Shown: positions 52,653-60,406 of the stretch, piece after piece
Numbering within the stretch: the first letter of the stretch is position 1
Layout: every line of letters begins with the position of its first letter
Assembly: GCA_963823275.1 (NCBI GenBank)
Contig: CAWGKW010000002.1
Location: forward strand, 372,001-436,000
Source of the DNA: RHKX01 sp963823275
GTDB taxonomy: Bacteria; Actinomycetota; Thermoleophilia; Solirubrobacterales; 70-9
DNA length: 64,000 nt
Direction: 5' to 3'
Made by a program: the position numbers and the translations under genes
The notes under the pieces: model-generated
Databases searched by the model: none
What the model was told of the DNA's origin: nothing
The model's input: only the letters and a program-made list of their open reading frames with translations

Positions 52653-52865
52653 CTACGAGAGCACGACCAGCACGTCGCCCTCGGCGACCGACTGACCCTC
52701 CGTGCAGCGGATCTCGGTCACCGTGCCGGAGTCCTCGGCCTCGACCGGCATCTCCATCTTCATCGATTCGAGGATCACGACGGTGTCGTCGAGGTCAACC
52801 TGGTCGCCGACCGCGACCTCGATCTTCCACACGGTCCCGGTGATGTGGGCGGGGATGTCCGGCAC
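52653..52865 (-). CDS. Free-standing biotinyl/lipoyl carrier protein
   Basis: The 70-residue protein is a lone biotin-attachment domain: MPDIPAHITGTVWKIEVAVG, then VILESMKMEMP with Lys36 as the biotin site and AEGDVLVVLS at the end. ESMKM marks biotin rather than lipoate. It may serve a multi-subunit acyl-CoA carboxylase. The start GTG 52865 follows TATTCT (plus 52874-52879) by 8 nt. Its gene is divergent from a glycosyltransferase with 21 bp between starts. The 132-bp gap to the aldehyde dehydrogenase end shows only a CCGCGGCCGCGG palindrome. Confidence 0.93.
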   Translation of the reverse strand: MPDIPAHITGTVWKIEVAVGDQVDLDDTVVILESMKMEMPVEAEDSGTVTEIRCTEGQSVAEGDVLVVLS

Positions 52866-52886
52866 AGAGCGGCAGAATAGTCGCCG
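52866..52886. promoter_or_regulatory. 21-bp bidirectional promoter with overlapping -10 elements
   Basis: The minus-strand TATTCT (plus 52874-52879) and the plus-strand CAGAAT (52873-52878) overlap by five bases, and each ends 8 nt before a start codon (GTG 52865 minus, ATG 52887 plus). No Shine-Dalgarno sequence fits on either side, so both mRNAs should begin at or within a base or two of their start codons. Confidence 0.6.
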
Positions 52887-53597
52887 ATGGCGGCGGAAGC
52901 AGAACCCGAGAGCGAGCGGATCGCGATCGTCGCCGCGCGCAACGAGGGCGACCGGATCGGCGCCACCCTGCGGTCGCTCAGCGCCGCCTCGCCCGGGATC
53001 GGGCTATGGGTCGCCGACGACGCATCGTCCGACGACACGCGGACCGTCGCGCTCGCATCCGGCGCCACGGTGATCGGCCGCAACAAGCCCCACGGCAAGG
53101 GCGCCAACATGACCGCCGCCGCGACCGCCGCCCTCGAGGGTCTCGATCCGGCGACGACCGTACTGCTCTGCGACGGCGATCTCGCCGAGACCGCCGGCAG
53201 GTTGATCCCGCTCCTGGAGGCGGTCGAGGACGACACCTGTGACCTTGCGGTGGCGGCGTTCGAGCGCAGGGTGGGAGGGGGCCTGGGATTCGCCAAGGGC
53301 TACGCGCGCAGGGCGATCCACGATCTCTGCGGTCTCGAGACCACCGCTCCGATCTCCGGTCAGCGGGCGATGAGCGCCCGCCTGCTCGCCGAGGTGCTCC
53401 CATTCGCGCCGCGCTACGGGATGGAGATCGGGATGACGGTCGACGCCGTCCGCGCCGGCCAAAGGGTCGAGGAGGTCGAGCTCGACCTCGCTCATCGCGC
53501 GACCGGGCGCACCATCGGCGGCTTCCTCCATCGAGGCCGCCAGCTGCGCGACTTCGTCGCCGTCCGCCGCGATCGCAGCCGGCGGGCCGTCGAATAG
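52887..53597 (+). CDS. Family 2 glycosyltransferase
   Basis: GT2 enzymes transfer a sugar from a nucleotide donor. The 236-residue protein opens the GT-A fold with IAIVAARNEGDRIGATLRSL, WVADDASSDDTRTVA (donor binding) and VLLCDGDLAETAG (DxD-like). ISGQRAMSARLLAEVLPFAP and a basic C-terminus (LRDFVAVRRDRSRRA) follow, without membrane helices. The layout resembles small polyprenol- or glycerolipid-linked GTs. Its stop TAG overlaps the -10 of glpK, 12 bp upstream of that gene's start. Confidence 0.87.
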   Translation: MAAEAEPESERIAIVAARNEGDRIGATLRSLSAASPGIGLWVADDASSDDTRTVALASGATVIGRNKPHGKGANMTAAATAALEGLDPATTVLLCDGDLAETAGRLIPLLEAVEDDTCDLAVAAFERRVGGGLGFAKGYARRAIHDLCGLETTAPISGQRAMSARLLAEVLPFAPRYGMEIGMTVDAVRAGQRVEEVELDLAHRATGRTIGGFLHRGRQLRDFVAVRRDRSRRAVE

Positions 53598-53609
53598 GCT
53601 CACCGCCCA

Positions 53610-55061
53610 GTGATCCTCGCGATCGATCAGGGAACGACCGGGAGCACCTGCCTCGTCTTCGATGATGACGGCTCGATCGTCGGTCGCTCCTACTCGGAGT
53701 TCGCCCAGTACTTTCCCCGGCCGGGTTGGGTCGAACATGACGCCAACGAGATCTGGGAGGTCACCAGGCAGGTCGGCCGCGAGGCGCTCGCCGATGCGCG
53801 GGTCGAAGGATCCGATCTGAGCGCGATCGGGATCACCAACCAGCGCGAGACGGTGGTCGGTTGGGACCCCGTCAGCGGCGAGCCGATCCATCATGCCCTC
53901 GTCTGGCAGGACCGCCGCACGGCCGCGCGCTGCAGCGAGCTCGTCGAGGCCGGGCACACCGGCCTCGTCCGCGAGCGCACCGGCCTCGTAATCGACCCCT
54001 ACTTCTCGGGGACCAAGATCGAGTGGATGCTGCAGAACGTCGACGGAGCGGAGCGGGCCAGGTTCGGGACGATCGACTCCTGGCTCGTCCACAAGCTCTG
54101 TGGGGTTCACGTCACCGACCCCTCCAATGCCTCGCGGACGATGTTGTTCGACATCCGCAAGGGTCGCTGGGATCCGGAGCTCTGCGATCTGCTCGGCATC
54201 GACCCGGCGCTCCTGCCGGAGCCGCTCAGCTCGGCCGAGGTCTACGGAGTCACCGGGGAGTTCGGCGGCGAGGTCCCGGTGGCCGGGATCGCCGGCGATC
54301 AGCAGGCAGCGCTCTTCGGTCAGGCCTGCCACGCGCCGGGGGATGCCAAGAACACCTACGGGACCGGCAGCTTCGTCCTTCTCAACAGCGGCGATCAGCC
54401 TCCCGAACCGGTCGAGGGCCTGCTCGGCACGATCGCCTGGGGGCTCGGCGGCGAGACGACCTACGCGCTCGAGGCGGCCGTGTTCGTGACCGGCTCGGCC
54501 GTGCAGTGGCTGCGAGACGGGCTGGGGGTGATCGAGTCCGCCGCGGAGACCGAGACCCTGGCCGCCTCGCTGACGAGCAACGACGACGTCTACTTCGTCC
54601 CGGCACTCACCGGCCTCGGCTCGCCCTACTGGGATCCGTACGCCCGCGGCACGCTGATCGGACTCACCCGCGGCACCGGGAGAGCGCAGATCGCTCGTGC
54701 CACCCTCGAGGCGATCGCCTACCAGACCGTCGACGCCGTTCGAGCACAGGAGGCGGCTTCGGGAGAGCGACTCAGTTCGCTTCGGGCCGATGGCGGCGCA
54801 GTGGTGAACTCGTGGCTGATGCAGTTTCAGGCCGACGTGCTCGGTGCCCCCGTGATCATCCCCGAGATCGCCGAGACGACCGCGCTCGGCGTCGCCTATC
54901 TCGCCGGAATCGCCTCCGGCCTTTGGGATCGGCAGGAGGTGGCGGCCATGTGGAGGCAGCGAATCGCCTACGAGCCGCGGATGTCGGCGGACGAACGGGA
55001 GTCGCTGATCAGCCGCTGGCACGAGGCCGTGTCCCGGTCGCGAGGCTGGGCCCGTCCGTGA
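53610..55061 (+). CDS. glpK: Glycerol kinase
   Basis: GlpK phosphorylates glycerol to sn-glycerol 3-phosphate. The 483-residue protein begins MILAIDQGTTGSTCLVFDDD, with the N-terminal phosphate-binding loop. WDPVSGEPIHHALVWQDRRT, FSGTKIEWML, GIAGDQQAALFGQACHAPG and YGTGSFVLLN are FGGY/GlpK hallmarks, as is FVPALTGLGSPYWDPYARG. It starts at GTG 53610 with TAGGCT (53595-53600) ending 9 nt upstream. It supplies the glycerol phosphate backbone that the downstream acyltransferase could use. Confidence 0.95.
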   Translation: MILAIDQGTTGSTCLVFDDDGSIVGRSYSEFAQYFPRPGWVEHDANEIWEVTRQVGREALADARVEGSDLSAIGITNQRETVVGWDPVSGEPIHHALVWQDRRTAARCSELVEAGHTGLVRERTGLVIDPYFSGTKIEWMLQNVDGAERARFGTIDSWLVHKLCGVHVTDPSNASRTMLFDIRKGRWDPELCDLLGIDPALLPEPLSSAEVYGVTGEFGGEVPVAGIAGDQQAALFGQACHAPGDAKNTYGTGSFVLLNSGDQPPEPVEGLLGTIAWGLGGETTYALEAAVFVTGSAVQWLRDGLGVIESAAETETLAASLTSNDDVYFVPALTGLGSPYWDPYARGTLIGLTRGTGRAQIARATLEAIAYQTVDAVRAQEAASGERLSSLRADGGAVVNSWLMQFQADVLGAPVIIPEIAETTALGVAYLAGIASGLWDRQEVAAMWRQRIAYEPRMSADERESLISRWHEAVSRSRGWARP

Positions 55062-55082
55062 GCTCTGGGTAGGGTCACGGCG

Positions 55083-56165
55083 GTGCAGACGCATCTCGTA
55101 ACCGGCTTTCCCGGCTTCATCGGCAGGCGCCTTGTCGCGGCCCTGCTCGATCGCGAGCCCGGCGATCGCGTGATCGCGCTCGTTGAACCGCGGATGGTCG
55201 CCGCGGCCCGCGAGGCGGTCGTCGGCCTCGACGCGGGTCCACGGGTCGAGGTGCTCGCGGGCGACATAACCGAACCCAGCCTGGGCCTCGGCGAGGACCG
55301 CTACCGGCGGCTCGCCGCCGAGGTCACGGTCGTCCACCACCTTGCCGCGATCTATGACCTCGCGGTCCCCGCTGAGATCGCCCAACGCGTCAACGTTCAG
55401 GGCACCGGCAACGTCCTCGCCTTCTGCCGCGCCGCGAAGCGGCTCGAGCGCCTCAACTACGTCAGCACCGCCTACGTGGCCGGCGACCGGGTCGGGGTCG
55501 TCTACGAGCACGAGCTCAACCTCGGACAGGGCTTCAAGAACCACTACGAGTCGACCAAGTTCCAGGCCGAGGTCTGGGTCCGCTCGCTGATCGATCAGGT
55601 GCCGACGACGATCTTCCGCCCGGCGATCGTCGTCGGCGATTCGCGGACCGGGGAGACGCAGAAGTTCGACGGCCCCTACTACGCGCTTCGCTTCATCGGG
55701 GCGACCGCATCCCGGGGGATGCCGGTCGCCAACATCGGCCGAGGGGTGACCCCGTTCAACGTCGTGCCCGTCGACTTCGTCGTCGATGCGCTGGTCGAGC
55801 TCGGGCGCAGTCAGGAGGCGATCGGCGAGACCATTCACCTCTGCGACCCCGACCCACTGAGCTCGCAAGAGATGTTCGGGTTGCTGACCGACCTGTACCC
55901 GGCCAAGCGCGCCTCCTATCGGGTGCCGCCGAGAATGGTTGCCGCCTCCCTTCGACTGCGCCTCGTCCGCGACTTCTACGGTGGCACGCCGGCCGAGTCG
56001 ATCCGCTACCTCAATCACCCGGTTCGCTACGACACCGGCCGGGCGAGCGAGTTGCTGGCGTCCGCGGGTCTGCGCTGCCCGCGCTTCGGCGAGTACGCGC
56101 CGGCGATGGTGGAGTTCTTCCGCGAGCATGAGGTGGATCCGGCGTTCGTCCCTGCCGGCAAGTGA
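55083..56165 (+). CDS. Extended SDR, fatty acyl-CoA reductase/epimerase-like
   Basis: The NAD(P)-binding motif is TGFPGFIGRRL (residues ~7-17), followed by DITEPSLGLGEDRYRRL, VVHHLAAIYDL, LNYVSTAYVAGDRVG and the catalytic YESTKFQAE (Tyr-x3-Lys). The AGDITEP and YVSTAYVAG words match the male-sterility/NAD_binding_4 group, which includes fatty acyl-CoA reductases, but the 360-residue length lacks the extra C-terminal domain. GTG 55083 follows TAGGGT (55070-55075) by 7 nt. The glpK and plsC-like neighbours suggest a lipid role. Confidence 0.82.
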   Translation: MQTHLVTGFPGFIGRRLVAALLDREPGDRVIALVEPRMVAAAREAVVGLDAGPRVEVLAGDITEPSLGLGEDRYRRLAAEVTVVHHLAAIYDLAVPAEIAQRVNVQGTGNVLAFCRAAKRLERLNYVSTAYVAGDRVGVVYEHELNLGQGFKNHYESTKFQAEVWVRSLIDQVPTTIFRPAIVVGDSRTGETQKFDGPYYALRFIGATASRGMPVANIGRGVTPFNVVPVDFVVDALVELGRSQEAIGETIHLCDPDPLSSQEMFGLLTDLYPAKRASYRVPPRMVAASLRLRLVRDFYGGTPAESIRYLNHPVRYDTGRASELLASAGLRCPRFGEYAPAMVEFFREHEVDPAFVPAGK

Positions 56166-56233
56166 CTCGGCGCCCCGGTAACCACCGCGCGGCCCGGGGG
56201 TAGAGACCCGTAGCGCCCCCGGCGCCCCTCTCC

Positions 56234-57004
56234 ATGTCCGAGATCAAGCCACAGAACTACAAGGATCCCCGGCCCGCGGAGACCTTCACCGAGTTCTACG
56301 AGTACTCGCGCACCCGGGACCCGTTCATCGTCTACGAGCTGGTCCGGATGGTCACCACGCCGATCTCGCTCGGCATCTACCGGACCCGGTCGATCGAGGT
56401 CGACAACGTTCCGGCTGACGGCCCGGTGATCCTCGCGGCCAACCACTTCTCCAACTACGACCACTTTCTCGCCGGCGTCTGGCTGCGCCGGAAGATCCGC
56501 TTCATGGCCAAGTCGCAGATGTTCAGGCTGTCGCGGATCCTCGACACGATCTACAAGTACGGCGGCGTCTTCCCGATCCGTCGAGGTCACGCAGACGAGG
56601 AGGCCTTCAAGACGATCCACGCGATCCTCGGGCGGGGGGGCTGCGTGATGATCTACTGCGAGGGCGGCAGGTCCAGGTCCGGTGAGCTCGGGAAGGCGAA
56701 GCCCGGCGTCGGTCGCGCGGCCCTCGAGTCGGGGGCCCCCGTCGTTCCGGTCGCGATTCACGGATCGCAGGGGATCCGGAGCTGGCGCAAGTTCGTCTTC
56801 CCGAAGGTGACGATCCGCTACGGGGCGCCGATCAGCTTCGACATCGTCGATTCACCCACGCGCGAACAGCAGCTCGAGGTCGCCGAGGAGGTCTTCTCCC
56901 ACGTTCGCGAGATGTACGAGGAACTCGCTCGAGACGGCCGCGCCTCAGTGATCAAGCGGCTGCGCGACGGCGAATCGCCGGCGGGCACCCCCAGCTACTC
57001 GTAG
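56234..57004 (+). CDS. 1-acyl-sn-glycerol-3-phosphate acyltransferase-like (PlsC family)
   Basis: The enzyme would acylate lysophosphatidate or a similar alcohol. The HX4D motif is His71-FSNY-Asp76 in AANHFSNYDHFL; RKIRFMAKSQMFRL, GVFPIRRG and YCEGGRSRSGELGKAKPGVGRAALESGAPVVPV (split) are blocks II-IV. The 256-residue protein has a weakly hydrophobic N-terminal region only. It follows the extended SDR by 68 bp. Its 3' end overlaps the convergent metallo-hydrolase gene by 10 bp. Confidence 0.9.
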   Translation: MSEIKPQNYKDPRPAETFTEFYEYSRTRDPFIVYELVRMVTTPISLGIYRTRSIEVDNVPADGPVILAANHFSNYDHFLAGVWLRRKIRFMAKSQMFRLSRILDTIYKYGGVFPIRRGHADEEAFKTIHAILGRGGCVMIYCEGGRSRSGELGKAKPGVGRAALESGAPVVPVAIHGSQGIRSWRKFVFPKVTIRYGAPISFDIVDSPTREQQLEVAEEVFSHVREMYEELARDGRASVIKRLRDGESPAGTPSYS

Positions 57005-57909
57005 CTCTTCGCGACCGTCTTCCAGCGCTCGGGGTCGTGGCCGGGGAGGATCTCAGCCTTCGGGTACGTTCGGTCGAATTGCTGGAGCTCCCGCAGCGAT
57101 CGACGCCAGTTGTGCATGTCGAGCGGGCGGGGAGGGGGGTCCCCGCCCTCGAGTTGCGCCTGCGTGTAGATCGCATCACCGGCGATCACGAGGTCGCGGT
57201 CCCGCAGCCGGGCGATCACCGAGCAGTGCCCGGCGGAGTGTCCGGGGGTGTAGGCGAGGCGCAGGCTGCCGTCCCCGAACAGATCGAAGGTGCGGCCGAA
57301 GCTCGCGTACGAGGCGACCCCCGGACCGTCGAAGTCCACCGTCCGGTAGTCGAAGAGGTAGTCGTAGTGGGAGGGTCGGTACCCCCGCAGGAACGGGCGG
57401 GGGTCGGTCGTGGCCGCCTCCCATTCGGCCTTGGAGAGGACGAAAGTCGCCTTCGGGTACTCGGAGATGCCGGAGCTATGGTCGAAGTGCAGGTGGGTGA
57501 GGATCACCGTCTGCAGGTCGAGCGCGTCGATCCCTCGCTCGCGCAGCTGGGAGGGGATGTCGCGTCCGGGCTCAATCCTGGGCCGGGCGAAGCGAGCCAC
57601 CAGCTTGCCGAGATTCGCGGCGGGCTTGGCCACGACCGACCCGTGGAAGGCCGTGTCGACGAGGACCGCGCCGGCGGTCGGGTGGGTGATCAGGTAGGCC
57701 GGGACGGGCACCAGCCACCAGCGGGACTTGGGCGTGCCGAGGCCCAGCATCCGCAGCTTGGCGAGGCGGCCGCCCTTGCTCTCGAAGAACTGTTGAGGGC
57801 CCAGGATGGAGCCGCCGAGCAGCGGCTCCACCTTGACTGAGACGCCCGTCGCGCCACCGCCGGGCAGCGGCTCCTCCAGCGGTGTGGCCTGCGCCTTCAG
57901 CTTGCTCAT
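56995..57909 (-). CDS. Metallo-beta-lactamase-fold hydrolase (AHL lactonase-like)
   Basis: The 304-residue protein has the metal motif His139-Leu-His141-Phe-Asp143-His144 in VILTHLHFDHSSG, the third His in YTPGHSAGHCS, the bridging Asp in VIAGDAIY and the last His in LPGHDPERW. PRPFLRGYRPSHYDYLFDYR resembles N-acyl-homoserine-lactone hydrolases, but the family is broad and the substrate is uncertain. ATG 57909 has TAGCCT (plus 57920-57925) ending 10 nt upstream. It is divergent from the SDR at 58003. Confidence 0.87.
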   Translation of the reverse strand: MSKLKAQATPLEEPLPGGGATGVSVKVEPLLGGSILGPQQFFESKGGRLAKLRMLGLGTPKSRWWLVPVPAYLITHPTAGAVLVDTAFHGSVVAKPAANLGKLVARFARPRIEPGRDIPSQLRERGIDALDLQTVILTHLHFDHSSGISEYPKATFVLSKAEWEAATTDPRPFLRGYRPSHYDYLFDYRTVDFDGPGVASYASFGRTFDLFGDGSLRLAYTPGHSAGHCSVIARLRDRDLVIAGDAIYTQAQLEGGDPPPRPLDMHNWRRSLRELQQFDRTYPKAEILPGHDPERWKTVAKSYE

Positions 57910-58002
57910 GCTGGGGTGGAGGCTACCCGTCGCCCGTCGCCTCTCCGGGCCTCCGCCGGCCCCTCGCACAAGCTCTCGCAGAGAAGGCAATAGGCTGACC
58001 CC

Positions 58003-58848
58003 GTGATCTCACAGCCGTCGAAGATCTTCGCTCCGGGCCTGCTCGAGGGGTCCGTCTGCCTGGTCTCGGGTGCCGGCTCCGGACTGGGTAGGGAGTCCGC
58101 TCTCGAGCTCGCCCGGCTCGGCGCGACGGTCGTCGGCTGCGGCCGACGGATCGAGCCGCTGGAGCAGACAAAGGCTGCGATCGAGGCCATCGGGGGCAGG
58201 GCGGACGCCGTCGCTGCCGACATCCGCGACGAGGAGGCGGTCGATGCCCTGGTCGCGGGGCTGCTCGCGCGCCACGGCCGGCTCGACCTGCTCGTCAACA
58301 ACGCCGGCGGGCAGTTTCTCGCCCCGGCGGAGACGATCTCCGCCAAGGGCTTCCGCACCGTCACCGAGCTGAACATCCAGGGCACCTGGAACATGACCCA
58401 CGCCGCCGCCACCCAGGCCTTCATCCCCCAGAACGGCGGCAAGGTGCTCAGCGTCACCCTTTCTCCGCACAACGGGATGCCTGGCATGGTCCATTCCGGA
58501 GCCGCTCGCGCCGCGGTCGAGAACATGATGCGGACGCTCTCGGTCGAGTGGTCGCGTTACGGCATCAAGCTCTGCGCGATCGCGCCCGGCCAGTTCGACA
58601 CCGAGGTCTTCCGCACCAAGTACCCACCGGTCGTCGTCGAGACGGTGCCGAGGACGATTCCACTTGGCCGGCTCGGCCGGCCCGAGGAGATGGCCTGGCT
58701 GATCGCCTACCTCGCCAGTCCCGCGGGGGATTTCTTCAGCGGCGCCGTCTTGACCATCGATGGCGCCCGCGACAACTGGTTCGGCAGTTGGCCGCCGCAG
58801 ATTCAGATGGGGGAGTCCGGCGAGCCACCGGCCGAGGAGCGGCGGTAG
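58003..58848 (+). CDS. SDR resembling 2,4-dienoyl-CoA reductase, catalytic residues altered
   Basis: The cofactor loop is VSGAGSGLGRES (residues ~21-32), followed by NNAGGQFLAPAETISAKGF, close to the NNAAGNF pattern of dienoyl-CoA reductases, and MVHSGAARAAVENMMRTLSVEW. At the classical Tyr-x3-Lys positions the sequence has Ser165 and Arg169. Dienoyl-CoA reductases also lack the Tyr but keep the Lys, so Arg is unusual. It has 281 residues from GTG 58003, with TAGGCT (57991-57996) ending 6 nt upstream. It may act in unsaturated fatty acid oxidation. Confidence 0.84.
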   Translation: MISQPSKIFAPGLLEGSVCLVSGAGSGLGRESALELARLGATVVGCGRRIEPLEQTKAAIEAIGGRADAVAADIRDEEAVDALVAGLLARHGRLDLLVNNAGGQFLAPAETISAKGFRTVTELNIQGTWNMTHAAATQAFIPQNGGKVLSVTLSPHNGMPGMVHSGAARAAVENMMRTLSVEWSRYGIKLCAIAPGQFDTEVFRTKYPPVVVETVPRTIPLGRLGRPEEMAWLIAYLASPAGDFFSGAVLTIDGARDNWFGSWPPQIQMGESGEPPAEERR

Positions 58849-58875
58849 CGGTCGACCACGCCCCCCGGCGATCGC

Positions 58876-59703
58876 TCAGCTGTACATCCCCGTGAACTGA
58901 CCGCCGGTCACGTTGATTACCTGGCCGTGGATGTAGTTGGCGTAGTCGGAGCAGAGCAGGAGCACCGGCCCGGCCGCCTCCTCCGGCTGAGCGGCGCGGC
59001 CGAGGGGGATCATCATCTTCCCCATCTGGCGCATCTGCTCGGGGATGCCGAGTTCGATCTTCTCGCCCTCACGCTCGATCTCGCCGGCGTTCTCCTTGGC
59101 GGCGGTCAGGCGCGTCTCGACGAAGCCGAACGCGATTGCATTGCAGTTGATCTTGAACTGACCCCACTCCTTGGCGACGGCCTTGGTGAGCCCGGTGACG
59201 CCGGCCTTGGCGGAGGCGTAGTTGGCCTGCCCGGCATTGCCCATCGTGCCCGAGACCGAGGAGATGTTGACGATCTTTCGGAACACTTCCCTGCCCTCGG
59301 CCTGCTCTGCTTTGGCAGCCTCGCGCCAGGCTGGAGCGAGCGCGCGGATCACGCGGAAGGGGACGACGGTGTGGATGTCGAGCATCGCCTGGAACTGTTC
59401 GTCGGTCATCCGATGGACGACGCCGTCCCAGGTGTAGCCGGCGTTGTTGACCACGCAGTCGACCGACCCGAAGGCATCGATGGCGGCGGCGACGAGCTTG
59501 TCGGCGGCTTCGGGTTCGGTCAGATCACCGCTGAAGACCGCGGTCTCGCCGTCGATCTCGCTCGCGGCCTGCTCGGCGACATCGCCGTCGATGTCGTTGA
59601 TCAGAACCTTGGCACCCTCGCTGACGAACAGCTCCGCCGTCGCCCTGCCGATACCCCGGGCCGAGCCCGTGATGATTGCCGCCTTGCCGTCGAGAAGTCC
59701 CAT
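58876..59703 (-). CDS. SDR family 3-oxoacyl-ACP reductase-like (FabG-like)
   Basis: The 275-residue protein has the cofactor loop TGSARGIGRAT, the NDIDGD specificity region, NNAGYTWDG, the catalytic Ser in NISSVSG and YASAK. A ~25-residue insertion (TAAKENAGEIEREGEKIELGI, split) precedes PLGRAAQPEEAAGPVLLLCSD. FabG activity or another hydroxyacyl-CoA dehydrogenase role is possible. It has a conventional CAGGAGCAACAG ribosome site before ATG 59703. It converges with the SDR at 58003. Confidence 0.9.
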   Translation of the reverse strand: MGLLDGKAAIITGSARGIGRATAELFVSEGAKVLINDIDGDVAEQAASEIDGETAVFSGDLTEPEAADKLVAAAIDAFGSVDCVVNNAGYTWDGVVHRMTDEQFQAMLDIHTVVPFRVIRALAPAWREAAKAEQAEGREVFRKIVNISSVSGTMGNAGQANYASAKAGVTGLTKAVAKEWGQFKINCNAIAFGFVETRLTAAKENAGEIEREGEKIELGIPEQMRQMGKMMIPLGRAAQPEEAAGPVLLLCSDYANYIHGQVINVTGGQFTGMYS

Positions 59704-59742
59704 TCTGTTGCTCCTGTGTCAGTTGGTGGTTGCCCCGGCACT

Positions 59743-60339
59743 CTATTCCGACCGTGGGGGGCGGAACATCAAGACGACGGGTGGACCGCCCCGAAGCTGA
59801 CCCTCGTCCACGACCTCGAAGCCGCGCCGGGCGTAGAAGGAGATGTTGTCGGGGGTGTGGGTGTCGAGCGCGCAGGCGTCGCCGGCGGCATCGCGGATCG
59901 CCAGATCGTGGTCGAGCAGCCTGCCGCCGAGCCCCCGACCGTGGAGGTCGGGATCGGTTGCGATCGTGTCCAGGAACCAGTGCTCGACGTCGGGTTTCAT
60001 CGAGCTGATCAGCTCGTCGCCCTCCCTCATCGCTTCGGCCACCTCGCCGAAGCTGGCGTAGTCTGATTCGCTGCGGCGGCTGGCCAGGGCCTCGACGCCG
60101 GGAGGAATCCACATCGTCGCGGTGGCCCCCCCGATGGTCCAACACTCGCCCTCCGGAATGAAGCGTTCGAGCAGGTCCCACTTGAAGCGGTCGAAGATCC
60201 GCTGCTCGCGATCGCTCGGATCGGGCATCGCCCAATCCCCCCAGGGCTCGTGCCAGGCGAACGCCCGCGCGAACACCCGGGCGACGCGGTCGACATCGGC
60301 GACCTCGAGCCTGCGGGGCACCTCGTCCGCCGGGCTCAC
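59743..60339 (-). CDS. GNAT family N-acetyltransferase
   Basis: The 198-residue protein ends in a GNAT fold: WFLDTIATDPDLHGRGLGGRLLDHDLA (split) contains the acetyl-CoA pyrophosphate loop (Gln/His-x-x-Gly-x-Gly/Ala), followed by CALDTHTPDNISFYARRGFEVV. The N-terminal half has FAWHEPWGDWAMPD, common in actinobacterial GNATs of unknown substrate. It starts at GTG 60339, 67 bp after the acyl-CoA dehydrogenase stop on the same strand. Confidence 0.88.
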   Translation of the reverse strand: MSPADEVPRRLEVADVDRVARVFARAFAWHEPWGDWAMPDPSDREQRIFDRFKWDLLERFIPEGECWTIGGATATMWIPPGVEALASRRSESDYASFGEVAEAMREGDELISSMKPDVEHWFLDTIATDPDLHGRGLGGRLLDHDLAIRDAAGDACALDTHTPDNISFYARRGFEVVDEGQLRGGPPVVLMFRPPRSE

Positions 60340-60406
60340 AGCTCACGCCCCCGATGCCGAGCCGCCGAACAACCGACGGAAGCGGAGCATTCCGGCGGGG
60401 TGATCC

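Noticed and set aside
53004..56129. A 1041-codon minus-strand open frame opposite the glycosyltransferase, glpK and extended SDR
   Set aside because: It spans three clearly recognisable plus-strand genes, has no domain similarity and reflects third-position GC bias.
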